The notes: generated by a model not told the origin, from the sequence alone. DNA of 64,000 nt from CAVPUA01 sp963708805 (GCA_963708805.1 CAVPUA010000001.1:787892-851891), one strand, 5' to 3'. Positions 17,379-28,383 are shown, numbered from the stretch's first letter. A program made the numbers and translations.

Positions 17379-18646
17379 GACCCCCTCCCGGCTGATCCGA
17401 GTCCGAGTCGCGCCAGTCGTCGGGCAGCAGGTGGTCGAGGACGTCGTCGACCGACACCGCGCCGAGCAGGCGGCCGTTGTCGTCGAACACCGGGGCGGCG
17501 ACGAGGTTGTAGGTCGCGAGGTGCTTGGTGATGTCGGTGATCGACGTGTGCGGATCGAGCGGCGTCGGGTCGTTCTCGACAATGCCGCTCACCAGCGCCG
17601 ACGGCGGTTCGCGCAGCAGCCGCTGCACGTGCGCGGTGCCGAGGAAGCGCCCGGTCGGCGTGGCCTGGGGCGGGCGCACGACGAAGACCTGCGCCGCCAC
17701 GGCCGGGGTCAGGTCGGGATTGCGGATCAGCGCGAGCGCCTCGGCGACGGTCGCGTCGGGCAGCAGGATCACCGGCTCGGACGTCATCAGGCCGCCCGCG
17801 GTGTAGTCGCCGTAGCTGAGCAGGCGACGCACCGGCGCGGCCTCGTCGGGCTCCATCAGCTTCAGCAGCCGTTCCTGCTCGTCGGCCGTCATCTCACCCA
17901 GCAGGTCGGCGGCGTCGTCGTCGTCCATCGCCTCGAGGATGTCGGCGGCGCGTTCGTCGGCCAGTGACGTGATGCAGGTCGACCTGCTCGTCCTCGGGTA
18001 GTTCCTGCAGGACGTCGGCCAGCCGCTCGTCGTCGAGCGCGGCGGCGACCTCGTGCCGGCGCTTGTCGGGCATGTCCTGCAGGGCGGTCGCGACGTCGGC
18101 CGCGCGCATTCCCTCGAACATCGACAGCATGGTGTCGGTGCCCTGGTCGGCCGACTCGCTCTCCGAGATCGTCAGCCCGTCGACCTCGTCCCATGCGACC
18201 TGGAACAGCTGCCCACGGCGACGGGTCAGCCGGCCGGCGCCGGCCCGAACGGCGAGCTTGATCAGCACCCAGTCCCGTGCGCGGTTCTGCTCCATCGCGA
18301 CGTCGACGATGCTGACGCGCTGCTGGTCCTCGCGCACGGTCACCGTCCGGTCGAGCAGGCCGGCGAGGACGAGCACCTCATTGCTGCGCGGCTCGAACCG
18401 TTTCATGTTGACCGTGCCCGACGACAACACGATCGCGTCGGGCTCGATGCGGGTGACGCGGCCCATCGGCACGAAGATCCGCAGCCGGCCCGGAAGCTCG
18501 ATCACCAGGCCGAGCACCCGGGGCGGCTGCCGGTCGATGCGCAGGGTCGTCACGGCGTCGCGCAGGCGACCCAGAAGGTCGCCGTTGGGGTCGAAGACGC
18601 CAATGCCCGACAGCCGCGCAATGAAGACGCGCGGTGCCGTGGTCAC
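17371..18646 (-). CDS. CBS-pair protein with MgtE N-domain and PRC-barrel-like start, frameshifted
   Basis: GTG start at 18646. Residues 1-130 look PRC-barrel-like (DLLGRLRDAVTTLRID, LRIFVPMGRVTRIEPDAIVL). An MgtE N-type superhelix follows (MRAADVATALQDMPDKRRHEVAAALDDERLADVLQELPEDEQ). A surplus base near 17966 breaks the frame; the rest continues SLADERAADILEAMDDDDAADLL, then two CBS motifs (GGLMTSEPVILLPDATVAEAL and NDPTPLDPHTSITDITKHLA). No transmembrane channel domain, so it is a soluble sensor or scaffold rather than a full MgtE magnesium channel. Adjacent DUF1003 and nearby mrp match Rv1229c-Rv1232c. Confidence 0.85.
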
Positions 18647-18734
18647 GGCCGAGCTCCGAGAAGGCACACGTCGGTAAAGGTTAGTCGGTCGCGGCCCGAT
18701 AAATGGGTCGGCGCACCTCGACACGGCTGGCACG

Positions 18735-19669
18735 ATGAGCGCCGTGACGAGCGCCGGCACCCGATCGCAGCCGGAGTCGTTGCTCTTTCCACCGCCGCGG
18801 GATGCGGGCGTCCTCGTCATCGCCGTGATCGGCGTCTCGATGTCGGGTCCGCTCATGGCCGCCACCGCCGCGCCCGCGCTGGCCATCGCCTTCTGGCGCA
18901 ACGCGATGGGCGCGGGCTTCACGGTGGCCAGCGCCGTGGTGCGCAATCGGGCCGAACTGGGCGCGATGAGCACCCGCGGCCGAGTGCTCGCGGCCTTGGC
19001 CGGAGTCGCACTGGCCGCCCACTTCGCGACCTGGGTACCGAGCGTGACGATGACCTCCGTCGCGTCGGCGACGGCCCTGGTCTCGACGCAGACGGTCTTC
19101 GTTGCGATCATCGCCCACCTGCGCGGTCGTCGACTGCCGTCGCTGGCCTGGGCCGGAATCGCCGTCGCCACCTGGCGGCCGGCCTGATCACCGGAGCCGA
19201 TGTCGGCACCTCAGGTCGAGCCCTCGCCGGAGATCTCCTGGCCGTCGTCGGTGGCCTGTGCGCGGCGATCTACGTGACGATCGGCGGCGAAGCCCGCAAG
19301 GAGATGACGACCGCGGCCTACACGTCGATCTGTTACTCGACCAGCGCGGTCGTGCTCGTGCTCGTGTGCCTCGTCGGCCAGGTGCGTCTGGGTGGCTATT
19401 CGGGGGACGCCTGGCTCAAGATCGTCCTGGTGACGGTGGCCGCCCAGCTGCTCGGGCACAGCCTGATCAACGTCGTCCTCCGCTCGACCAGTCCGACCGT
19501 GGTGAGCCTGGCGATCCTGCTCGAAGTGCCGGGCGCGGGCGTCGTCGCCTACCTCTGGCTGCACCAGCATCCGCCGCTGACAGCGGTTCCCGGGCTCGTC
19601 CTGCTGCTGGTCGGGCTCGTCCTCGTCGCGCGATCGCGCGGCCGCCAGCCCGTCGAGGCGGTCGAGTGA
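18735..19669 (+). CDS. EamA/DMT-family transporter, frameshifted
   Basis: ATG start. About ten hydrophobic segments in two EamA repeats: the first has AFWRNAMGAGFTVASAV and SVASATALVSTQTVFVAIIA, the second has GDLLAVVGGLCAAIYVTIGGE and SPTVVSLAILLEVPGAGVVAYLWL. The frame breaks near 19172 (one C missing), where ATLAAGLITGADVG would bridge the parts. Repaired length is about 311 aa, standard for DMT-family metabolite exporters. Substrate unknown. Lies in the plus direction just before the CoA-ester lyase cluster, from which it is separated by 52 bp. Confidence 0.8.
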
Positions 19670-19721
19670 CGCCCCTGACACCGACTTGGCGCGGCGCGGC
19701 CCAGTGGGCATCCTCTGTTAC

Positions 19722-20681
19722 ATGAGCGAAACCCTGCGTCCGCGTCGCTCCTGTCTGGCCGTTCCGGGTAGCAACCCGCGGTTCCTCGAGAAGGCCAAGA
19801 GCCTGGAGTCCGACCAGGTGTTCCTCGACCTCGAGGACGCGTGCGCGCCGCTGGCCAAGCCCGGCGCGCGCAAGAACATCGTCGCCGCCCTGAACGAGGG
19901 CGGCTGGAACGATCGGATCCGCGTGGTCCGGGTCAACGACTGGACGACCCACTGGACCTATCGCGACGTGGTCGAGGTGGTCGAAGGCGCCGGCCCGAAC
20001 CTGGACGCGATCATGCTGCCCAAGGTGCAGAACGCCGAGCAGGTCGTGGCCCTCGACCTCCTGATGACCCAGATCGAGAAGACGATGGGCTTCGAGGTCG
20101 GCAAGATCGGCATCGAGGCGCAGATCGAGAACGCCCAGGGCCTGATCGCGGTCGACGCGATCGCCAAGGCCTCGCCGCGGGTCGAGACGATCATCTTCGG
20201 TCCGGCCGACTTCATGGCCTCGATCAACATGAAGTCGCTCGTGGTGGGGGAGCAGCCGCCGGGCTACGACGTCGGCGACGCCTATCACCACATCCTGATG
20301 TCGATCCTGATGGCGGCCCGGGCGAACAACAAGCAGGCGATCGACGGGCCGTACCTGCAGATCCGCGACTCGGACGGCTTCCGACGGGTGGCCTCGCGCT
20401 CGGCCGCGCTCGGCTTCGACGGCAAGTGGGTGCTGCACCCCGACCAGATCGGTATCGCCAACGAGGTCTACTCGCCCGGCCAGGACGACTACGACCACGC
20501 CGAGCTGATCCTGGACGCCTACGACTACTACACGTCCGAGGCGGGCGGCGCGAAGGGCTCGGCGATGCTGGGCGACGAGATGATCGACGAGGCGTCGCGC
20601 AAGATGGCGCTCGTGATCTCGGCCAAGGGCCGGGCTGCCGGCATGACCCGCACGTCTACCTTCACTCCGCCGGAGGCCTGA
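19722..20681 (+). CDS. HpcH/HpaI-family CoA-ester lyase (malyl-CoA lyase type)
   Basis: Intact, 319 aa from ATG 19722. The sequence opens RPRRSCLAVPGSNPRFLEKA; the core FLDLEDACAPLAKPGAR and IGIEAQIENAQGLIAVDAIA carry the acidic residues that bind Mg2+, and ETIIFGPADFMAS is the usual CitE-like strand. Family members cleave or form malyl-CoA, beta-methylmalyl-CoA or citramalyl-CoA, or hydrolyse malyl-CoA. It begins a tight cluster with an acyl-CoA dehydrogenase (3 bp gap) and an acyl-CoA ligase, suggesting a catabolic acyl-CoA route. The exact substrate is not readable. Confidence 0.85.
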   Translation: MSETLRPRRSCLAVPGSNPRFLEKAKSLESDQVFLDLEDACAPLAKPGARKNIVAALNEGGWNDRIRVVRVNDWTTHWTYRDVVEVVEGAGPNLDAIMLPKVQNAEQVVALDLLMTQIEKTMGFEVGKIGIEAQIENAQGLIAVDAIAKASPRVETIIFGPADFMASINMKSLVVGEQPPGYDVGDAYHHILMSILMAARANNKQAIDGPYLQIRDSDGFRRVASRSAALGFDGKWVLHPDQIGIANEVYSPGQDDYDHAELILDAYDYYTSEAGGAKGSAMLGDEMIDEASRKMALVISAKGRAAGMTRTSTFTPPEA

Positions 20682-20684
20682 GTC

Positions 20685-21882
20685 ATGGCTCGTCTCGCCC
20701 AGACCGCCGACCTCACCGAGTTCCAGAGGGAGATCCTGTCGACGGTCAAGGACTTCGTCGACAAGGAGATCATCCCGAACGCGCTCGACCTCGAGCACAA
20801 GGACGAGTTCCCCGAGGCGATCGTCGAGCAGATGAAGGAGATGGGCCTGTTCGGCCTGATGATCGCCGAGGAGTACGGCGGGCTCGGCGAGTCGTTGCTG
20901 ACCTACGCGCTGGTCGTCGAGCAGATCGCCCGCGGCTGGATGTCGATCAGCGGCGTGATCAACACCCACTTCATCGTCGCCTACATGATCGCCCAGCACG
21001 GCACCGACGAGCAGAAGCAGCGGTTGCTGCCCAAGATGGCGACCGGCGAGATCCGCGGCGCCTTCTCGATGAGCGAGCCCGAGTGCGGCTCGGACGTCGT
21101 CGGCGATCAAGTCCCGCGCGGTGGCCGACGGCGACGAGTACGTGATCAACGGCCAGAAGATGTGGCTGACCAACGGCGCTCGCGCCGGCGTCGTCGCGAC
21201 GCTGGTCAAGGACGATCTGGGCGCCGACTCGGTCTACAAGAACATGACGACGTTCCTGATCGAGAAGGAGCCCGGCTTCGGTGAGACCCGTCCCGGCCTG
21301 ACCATTCCCGGCAAGATCGAGAAGATGGGCTACAAGGGCGTCGAGACCACCGAGATGGTGCTCGACGGCGTCCGGGTGCCGGCGTCGTCGGTGCTCGGCG
21401 GCGAGCCGGGTCACGGCCGCGGCTTCTATCAGATGATGGACGGCGTCGAGGTCGGCCGGGTCAACGTCGCCGCCCGCGCCTGCGGCATCTCGATCCGCGC
21501 GTTCGAGCTCGCGGTCGCCTACGCCCAGCAGCGCAAGACGTTCGGCAAGATCATCGCCGATCACCAGGCGATCGCGTTCAAGCTGGCCGAGATGGCGACC
21601 AAGGTCGAGGCGGCGCACCTGCTGATGGTCAACGCCGCCCGGCTGAAGGACGCCGGCCAGCGCAACGACGTCGAGGCCGGCATGGCCAAGCTGCTGGCCA
21701 GCGAGTACTGCGCCGAGGTCACCCAGGAGTCGTTCCGCATCCACGGCGGCTACGGCTACTCCAAGGAGTACGAGATCGAGCGGCTCATGCGCGAGGCGCC
21801 GTTCCTGCTCATCGGCGAGGGCACGTCCGAGATCCAGAAGACGATCATCAGCCGCGGCCTGCTGAAGGAGTACAAGCTCTAG
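20685..21882 (+). CDS. Acyl-CoA dehydrogenase, frameshifted
   Basis: ATG 3 bp after the lyase stop. N-terminal helical domain (QREILSTVKDFVDKEIIPNAL), then FSMSEPECGSDV for FAD/substrate contact. A surplus G near 21108 breaks the frame; the second part continues SRAVADGDEYVINGQKMWLT, with the central beta domain, then QQRKTFGKIIADHQAIAFKLAEM and IHGGYGYSKEYEIERLMRE. The catalytic base is Glu in LLIGEGTSEIQK, as in short/medium-chain enzymes. About 399 aa repaired. It oxidises an acyl-CoA to the 2-enoyl-CoA, passing electrons to ETF. Co-transcribed with the CoA-ester lyase. Confidence 0.9.
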
Positions 21883-22033
21883 CAACCTGGGCCAGATGCG
21901 CGCCGGCCCCCGCACCAAGTGGAGTCGTCGGCCACCTCGCCCATCGAGCAACCAGTTTCCACGGCGGATTTCGGCTCTCCGATGGGCAAGGCTGCCGGTC
22001 GCCGCCTCAGCGGCGGGGAGTAGAAACAGTGGC

Positions 22034-23675
22034 ATGACGACGGCGTCGGAGCTTTCCTACAGCCAGGGCGTCTCACTGACGCCGTTGCTCGGCGAGACGA
22101 TCGGCGCGAACCTGCGGCGAATGGCGGCGGCTCATCCCGACACGGACGCGCTGATCGACGTGCCGTCGGGAGGTCGCTGGACGTACGCGGAGTTCGACGC
22201 GGCGGTCGACGAGTTGGCGCGCGCGCTCATCTCGGCCGGCCTCGCGGTGGGCGACCGGGTCGGCATCTGGTCGCCGAACAACGCCGAGTGGGTGCTGCTG
22301 CAGTACGCCACCGCCCGCGCCGGGATCATCCTGGTCAACATCAATCCCGCGTACCGATCCCACGAACTGAAGTACGCGCTCGGGCAGTCGGGGTGCCGCT
22401 GGTTGTTCTCGGTCGAGGAATTCAAGGGCGCGTCGTACCGCGAGATGATCGACTCGATCCGCGGCGAGCTGCCGGCGCTCGAGCGGTTGGTCTTTCTCGG
22501 TACGGACGACTGGGCGGTTCTGCTGGCGGCCTCGACCGCTGATCTCGACGAGCGCGAATCGGGTCTGAGCTTCGACGACCCGATCAACATCCAGTACACG
22601 TCGGGCACCACCGGGTTCCCGAAAGGCGCGACACTCACGCACCACAACATCCTCAACAACGGCTTCTTCATCGGTGAGGGGTGTCGGTACACCGCGGCCG
22701 ACCGAGTGTGCATTCCGGTGCCGTTCTACCACTGCTTCGGCATGGTGCTGGGCAATCTGGCCTGCACGACGCATGCCGCGACGATCGTGATCCCGGCACC
22801 GGCCTTCGATCCTGCTGCCTCACTGCGCGCCGTCGTGGCTGAGAAGTGCACCTCGCTCTACGGCGTGCCGACGATGTTCATCGCCTACCTCGCGTTGCCG
22901 GACTTCGACTCCTATGACCTGTCGACGCTGCGCACGGGGATCATGGCCGGTTCGCCGTGCCCGGTCGAGGTGATGCGCCGCTGCATCGACGAGATGCACA
23001 TGGACGAGGTGACCATCTGCTACGGCATGACCGAGACCTCTCCGGTGTCGGCCCAGACGGCCACCGACGATCCGGTCGCGAAGAAGGTCGGCACCGTCGG
23101 CCGCGTGCACCCGCACGTCGAGGTGAAGATCGTCGACCCCGACACCGGACTGCTCGTGCCACGCGGCGCGCCGGGCGAGATGTGCACGCGGGGCTACTCG
23201 GTGATGCTCGGGTACTGGGACGAGCCGGCGAAGACGGCCGGCGCGATCGACGAGGCCGGTTGGATGCACACCGGGGATCTGGCGACGCTCGACGCCGACG
23301 GTTATCTCAACATCGTCGGACGGATCAAGGACATGATCATCCGCGGCGGCGAGAACGTGTATCCGCGTGAGATCGAGGAGTTCCTGTACACCCACCCCGA
23401 CGTCGTCGACGTGCAGGTGATCGGCGTCCCCGACGTCCGCTACGGCGAAGAGATCATGGCGTGGGTGCAGGTGCGCGACGGAACTTCTCTTGATGCTGAA
23501 GACGATTCGGGAGTTCTGCCGGGGCCAGATCGCGCACTACAAGATCCCGCGCTACGTGCGGGTGGTCGACGCCTTCCCGATGACGATCACCGGGAAGGTC
23601 CAGAAGTTCGTGATGCGAGAGCAGGCCGTCGAGTTGCTGGGCCTGCAGGACGCGGCCGCCGTCTCCACCGCCTGA
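22034..23675 (+). CDS. Acyl-CoA synthetase (FadD-like), frameshifted
   Basis: ATG 22034 is the first start that gives the family N-terminus (SYSQGVSLTPLLGETIG); the open frame upstream has no support. AMP-binding motif YTSGTTGFPKGATLTH, then YGMTETSPVS, GYWDEPAKTAG, HTGDLATLD and IIRGGENVYPREIEEFL. A surplus G near 23495 breaks the frame after TSLDAE; the repaired end has FCRGQIAHYKIPRYVRVV and the catalytic-lysine region TITGKVQKF. About 546 aa. Probably activates the fatty acid used by the two preceding genes; a 151-bp gap without terminator-like hairpin separates them. Confidence 0.85.
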
Positions 23676-23774
23676 ATGCAGCCGTAGACAGCCGCGAATT
23701 TTTTGGCCGACTATCGGTTGGTATCGATGATTGCGAGGACTGAATAGCGATTTGATGCGCTTTAGCCCTTGACT

Positions 23775-23788
23775 TGTAATCGCTTACA
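23775..23788. promoter_or_regulatory. LacI/GalR-type operator before the beta-amylase gene
   Basis: TGTAATCGCTTACA has perfect 5-bp outer arms and a central CG, matching the consensus of LacI-family sugar repressors. It sits 3 bp downstream of a TTGACT -35-like hexamer (23769-23774), so a bound repressor would cover the promoter core. No LacI gene is in the window, so the repressor would act in trans. Confidence 0.65.
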
Positions 23789-23805
23789 GCCCAGGCTCTG
23801 AGTTC

Positions 23806-26095
23806 ATGGTGAACATGTCGCGGCAGCTGAATCGTCCCAAAATGGTCCGATGGTCGGCCGCGGCCGTAGCCGGCGCGCTCGCCCTCGTCGCCGGCGTGTT
23901 GGTCGTGCCCGCCGCATCCGCCGCGACCGCGAGCGGCAACCCGGCCTTCACCGCGTACGCCATGGCGCCGCTGGCTCAGCTGTCCAGCACCAGCGACTGG
24001 TCGACGTTCAACACCGAGCTTCAGGCGGCCAAGGACGAGGGCATCGACGGCATCGCGGTCGACGTGTGGTGGGGCACTGTCGAAGGCAAGGCCGACAACC
24101 TCTACGACTGGTCCTACTACGACCAGTTGTTCGCCGACATCGCCTCCTACGGTCTGAAGATCGTCCCGAACCTGTCGTTCCACGCGTGCGGCGGCAACGT
24201 CGGCGACGACTGCAACATCCCGATCCCGGCGTGGATCTGGACCAAGTACGTGGGCCAGACGTATGACGGGATCACCATCGACGCCAACTCGCTGAAGTTC
24301 GACAGCGAGCAGGGCAACTACGACACCGAGTACGTCCAGGGCTGGGCCGACGGGCTCGTGAGCCAGGACTATGCCGACTTCACCCGCGCCTTCACCAACC
24401 ACTTCGCCGGCCTCTACGGCGGCGATGTCGGTGAGATCAACGTGTCCCTCGGGCCGGCGGGCGAACTGCGATACCCGTCCTACGACAGCCAGGACAGCGG
24501 CAGCGGCTGGCCCGGACGCGGGACCCTGCAGGCCTATTCGGTGCTGGCCGAGAAGGACTTCCAGGCCGCCACCATGGCGAAGTACTCCACCCTCTCGGCG
24601 GTGAACGCGGCATGGGGCACCAGCCTGACCTCGGTGTCGCAGATCCTGCCGCCCTCGGACGCGAACGGCTTCTTCACCCGAGGGGATTACACGAACATCC
24701 AGTACGGCAAGGACTTCGTCGACTGGTACAACCAGGCGCTCGTCACCCACGGCCACACGGTGCTGGCGACGGTGATCTCCGCGCTGGGATCGAACTTTCC
24801 CGCCGCGGATGTCGGCTACAAGGTGCCCGGCGTCAACTGGTCGATGACCAACCCGTCCTATCCTCGCGCGGCTGAGGTCGATGCCGGCTTGATCCAGACG
24901 AGCGTCGACGACAACTCCGACGCGACCGGCCACGGCTACCAGAACATCATTGGCCTGGCCAACCAGTTCTCGGGCACGGGTCGCCAGGTGGACATGTACT
25001 ACACGGCCATGGAAGAGGACGACAACACCAGCGCCGCCGGCGGCTACTCCGAAGCCGAGTCGCTCACGTTCTGGATTGCCAACGATGCCGCCGCCCAAGG
25101 CGTGACGATCAAGGGCGAGAACGCCCTCGAGGGCGGAGTGACCGGCGATCATGGGTGGGACAACATCAACAACGCGTTCGACTACGCGTCCTACGTCGGT
25201 CTTGACACCCTGCGGGTCGCCGACGTGACGTCCGGCGAGGGGGCGACCCGCTACGCCGAGTTCATCGCGAAGTACCGCCCCGGTTACTCGTCGATGTACG
25301 TCCGCGGGACGAACAACGGCTGGGGGTTGGGCACGCCGATGACCAAGGTCGCCGGCGTCTGGACCGCGAACGACGTCAGCTTCGGCGCCGCGTCCGGCCA
25401 GGCGTTCAAGTTCGACGTCTCCGGCGACTGGACGACGAACTTCGGCGGGAGTGGCCTGACCGGCACCGGAGTGGCCGGCGGATCGAACATCGCGGTCGCG
25501 TCCAACACGACCTACGACATCACGTTCAACCCGAGCACCGGCGCGTACGCGGCTACCGCGGTCAGCCCGATCAGCTACAGCATCTCCGGGTCGGTCAGTG
25601 GCACCAGCGTGTCCGGGGTGACCGTGTCCGCCGGCTCGGCGAGCGCGACGACGAACTCGTCCGGCAACTACACGATCTCCGGGCTGGCCAGCGGCACGTA
25701 CACGCTCACGGCAAACAAGCCCGGCGATGCGCTGTCGCCGACGACGGCGGGTCGTGACCGTCGCCGCCGCCAACGTCACGGGCGCCAATTTCAGCTCCGT
25801 GCCCGGCGTGACGATCCACTACGCCGACTCGACCTCAGGCACCGCCGGTGTCACGGCGCACACCTGGAACGGCCTGGTCAGCGATCAGCCACTGACCAGC
25901 GAAGGCGTCATCAACGGCCGCAACTGGTGGTCGGTCACAGTCGCCAGCCCGCCCTCGTCCTTCCAGTTCTGCTTCGTTGACACCAACGGCAGCGCAGGAA
26001 CGTGGGACGGCGTCAACCGCACCTACACCGCCTCGCCGGCCACCGACCTCTACGTGGTGTCCGGGAGCTCCACGATCTACACGAGTCGCCCCTGA
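23806..26095 (+). CDS. Secreted multidomain beta-amylase (GH14), frameshifted in the C-terminal linker
   Basis: ATG 23806 (or 23815) followed by a signal peptide ending VPAASA. GH14 signature 1 is SFHACGGNVGDD; signature 2 GPAGELRYPSY carries acid Glu220; base Glu438 lies in KGENALEGG. The enzyme cuts maltose from non-reducing ends of starch. After the catalytic domain come a module with MYVRGTNNGWGLGTPM (starch-binding-like), a carboxypeptidase-regulatory-like beta domain (SYSISGSVSG, then YTISGLASGTYTLTA) and a CBM25-like end (HTWNGLV, INGRNWWSVTV, FVDTNG). A surplus G near 25748 breaks the frame before the last module. Maltose imported after secretion could feed the GH65/HAD pair at 0.7-3.8 kb. 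Confidence 0.9.
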
Positions 26096-26245
26096 CCGAT
26101 GAGCGGCTGTCGCTATTCGGCCGACTGCAGTCAGGACCCGAGCGAAACGAGCGTCGTGGACAAACACGTCGCCGCCACGGCAGTTCGCCTTCCGCCTGAC
26201 TCGGAGGTTATCCACAGATTTCACTGAGTGGTAGAAAAAGCGATC

Positions 26246-26264
26246 AAAGTCCCTTAAAGTCCCT
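26246..26264. promoter_or_regulatory. Helically phased direct repeat upstream of the tad operon
   Basis: AAAGTCCCT occurs twice with a one-base spacer, period 10 bp, 32 bp before the tadA TTG. Direct repeats of one helical turn usually mark an activator or response-regulator site. The region is AT-richer than its surroundings. A perfect DnaA-box sequence TTATCCACA lies at 26208-26216. Function is inferred from position. Confidence 0.4.
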
Positions 26265-26296
26265 CACTCACGTCCGTTTTGCGATGAGGAGGAACA

Positions 26297-27523
26297 TTGG
26301 CGTCGAGTGCCGCGATCGTCGAGAGCGAAGCCCGCGAACTGATCCGGCGTCGCGGGATCGACCCGGTCGCCGACCCTGCGGTCGTGCGCCGACTCATCGA
26401 CGAAGTCGTCGGCGACTACCTCGACCGGGCGGTCACGTCCTCCCTGCCTCCGCTCGGCGACACCCAGGCACTCGCGCAACACGTGCTCGACTCGGTGTCG
26501 GGCTTCGGCCCGCTCCAACCGTTTCTCGACGACCCCACGATCGAAGAGATCTGGATCAATGAGCCGGGACGAGTATTCGTCGCCCGGCGAGGTCGCTCCG
26601 AGCTGACCACGCTGATCCTGAGCGCCGACCAGGTGGCCGAACTGGTCGAACGCATGCTCCGATCGTCCGGACGCCGCGTCGACCTCTCCACCCCGTTCGT
26701 CGACGCGATGCTGCCGGACGGTTCGCGGCTACACGTCGTCATCCCGCAGATCACCCGCGAGCACATGGCGGTGAACATCCGCAAGTTCGTCCTGGGCGTG
26801 AACTCGCTCGATGAGCTGGTCGCGCTGGGCTCGCTGCCCGAGCGTGCGGCGCGCTTCCTGGCGGCGGCGGTCGCCTCCGGACTGAACATGCTGGTCGCCG
26901 GTGGGACGCAGGCCGGCAAGACGACGATGCTCAACGCGCTGTGCGCCGCCATCCCCGCGCGCGAGCGAGTGGTGACGGTCGAAGAGGTCTTCGAACTGCA
27001 GATACGACTGCCCGACGTCGTCGGACTCCAGACTCGCCAGGCCAACCTCGAGGGTGCAGGTGAGATCCCGGTCCGTCGGCTGGTCAAGGAGGCCCTGCGG
27101 ATGCGTCCGTCACGGCTGGTCGTCGGCGAGGTCCGCCACGAGGAGTGCCTCGACCTGCTGATCGCGCTCAACAGCGGGCTGCCCGGGATGTGCACGCTGC
27201 ACGCGAACTCGGCCCGCGAGGCGCTGATCAAGATGTGCACGCTGCCCCTGCTGGCCGGCGAGAACGTGTCGGCCGCGTTCGTCGTGCCCACCGTGGCGGC
27301 CAGCGTCGATCTCGTCGTGCATCTCGGAATGGGGGCGGACGGCCGGCGCGTGGTGCGCGAGATCGTCGCGGTGACGGGGCGAGTTGAAGCGGACGTGATC
27401 GAGACCGCCGACATCTTCTCGACGAGATCAGGACGATTCGAACGAGGCACCGGTTACCCGTCGGATGCCGACCGCTTCGAGCGCGCCGGGTTCGATCTCG
27501 CCGGCCTCCTGGGTCGCGACTGA
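26297..27523 (+). CDS. tadA: TadA/CpaF-family pilus assembly ATPase
   Basis: 408 aa. TTG start with AGGAGG 4 bp upstream, which decides it. N-terminal helical region, then GFGPLQPFLDDPTIEEIWIN, the Walker A GGTQAGKT at residues 202-209, Asp box VVTVEEVFELQ, His box and Walker B SRLVVGEVRHEECLDLLIALNSG. This is the hexameric secretion ATPase that drives Tad/Flp pilus assembly from the cytoplasmic face of the membrane. First of seven overlapping genes. No TadZ or prepilin peptidase is next to it. Confidence 0.92.
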   Translation: MASSAAIVESEARELIRRRGIDPVADPAVVRRLIDEVVGDYLDRAVTSSLPPLGDTQALAQHVLDSVSGFGPLQPFLDDPTIEEIWINEPGRVFVARRGRSELTTLILSADQVAELVERMLRSSGRRVDLSTPFVDAMLPDGSRLHVVIPQITREHMAVNIRKFVLGVNSLDELVALGSLPERAARFLAAAVASGLNMLVAGGTQAGKTTMLNALCAAIPARERVVTVEEVFELQIRLPDVVGLQTRQANLEGAGEIPVRRLVKEALRMRPSRLVVGEVRHEECLDLLIALNSGLPGMCTLHANSAREALIKMCTLPLLAGENVSAAFVVPTVAASVDLVVHLGMGADGRRVVREIVAVTGRVEADVIETADIFSTRSGRFERGTGYPSDADRFERAGFDLAGLLGRD

Positions 27524-28383
27524 TGGGCGCGCTCATCGGCTTGATCTTCGGGCTCGGCGCCATGCTGATCTGGCGCAGCGGCTCGCGCGCGCCGAAGTGG
27601 CGTTCGGCGCGGCGCGTGTCGTGGACCCTCCGCCGGACCGAGTTGCTGCGCCAGGCGGGCCTCGGTGGGGTGGGGTCGGCCCAACTCCTCGTCGTCCAGG
27701 CGCTGTCCGCTCTTCTCACCGGGCTCGTCGTCCTGGTGGTGGTGCGGACTCTTGCCGTCGCGGTGTGTTTCGCCGTCTTCGCCTTCGCCGGGCCGACGGT
27801 GCTGCTGCACCGCCTGCGCCGGCGTCGGCAGGTACTGCTCCGCGACCTCTGGCCCGAAGCGATCGACAACCTGGCCTCGGCCGTACGGGCGGGGATGTCG
27901 CTGCCCGAGGGGCTGTCCGCCCTGGCGGTCCGGGGGCCGGAGCCCTTGCGGGCACCGTTCGCGCGCTTCGGCGCGTCGTACCGGTCGTCGGGACGTTTCG
28001 GCGACTGCGTGGACGACCTCAAGGACGACCTCGCCGATCCGGTCGGCGACCGGGTCTGCGAAACCGTCCGGGTGGCGCGCGAGGTCGGCGGCAGCGATCT
28101 GGGATCAGTCCTGCGCACCTTGTCCGAGCTGCTCCGCTCGGACGCCCGCACCCGCGCCGAACTCGAAACGAGGCAGGGTTGGGTCGTCAACGCGGCGCGG
28201 CTGGCGGTCGCGGCGCCGTGGGTCGTGCTGCTGTTGCTCAGCACCCAGTCGGCGACGGTGCGGGTCTACGACTCCGCCGGTGGCGCCCTGTTGCTGGCGA
28301 TCGGCGGGATCGTGTGCGTGCTCGCCTACCGCATCATGATGCGAATCGGCGCGCTGCCCGACGAGCGGCGCGTGCTGCGATGA
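27523..28383 (+). CDS. tadB: TadB-like inner-membrane platform protein
   Basis: 286 aa. ATG overlaps the tadA stop (TGATG). Two N-terminal hydrophobic segments, then the T2SSF cytoplasmic domain (WPEAIDNLASAVRAGMSLPEGL, RVAREVGGSDLGSVLRTLSELLRSD) and two C-terminal membrane helices (VAAPWVVLLLLSTQ and GALLLAIGGIVCVLAYRI). It forms the membrane platform on which TadA acts. ATGA overlap with tadC. Confidence 0.88.
   Translation: MGALIGLIFGLGAMLIWRSGSRAPKWRSARRVSWTLRRTELLRQAGLGGVGSAQLLVVQALSALLTGLVVLVVVRTLAVAVCFAVFAFAGPTVLLHRLRRRRQVLLRDLWPEAIDNLASAVRAGMSLPEGLSALAVRGPEPLRAPFARFGASYRSSGRFGDCVDDLKDDLADPVGDRVCETVRVAREVGGSDLGSVLRTLSELLRSDARTRAELETRQGWVVNAARLAVAAPWVVLLLLSTQSATVRVYDSAGGALLLAIGGIVCVLAYRIMMRIGALPDERRVLR

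Noticed and set aside
18053..19669. Single 538-codon plus frame ending in EamA sequence
   Set aside because: The first 200 codons run antisense through the CBS gene; only the C-terminal part is EamA, joined to an N-terminus in another frame.
26208..26216. Perfect DnaA box TTATCCACA
   Set aside because: One box only, no cluster, and no dnaA, dnaN, rpmH or gidA nearby, so not a replication origin.
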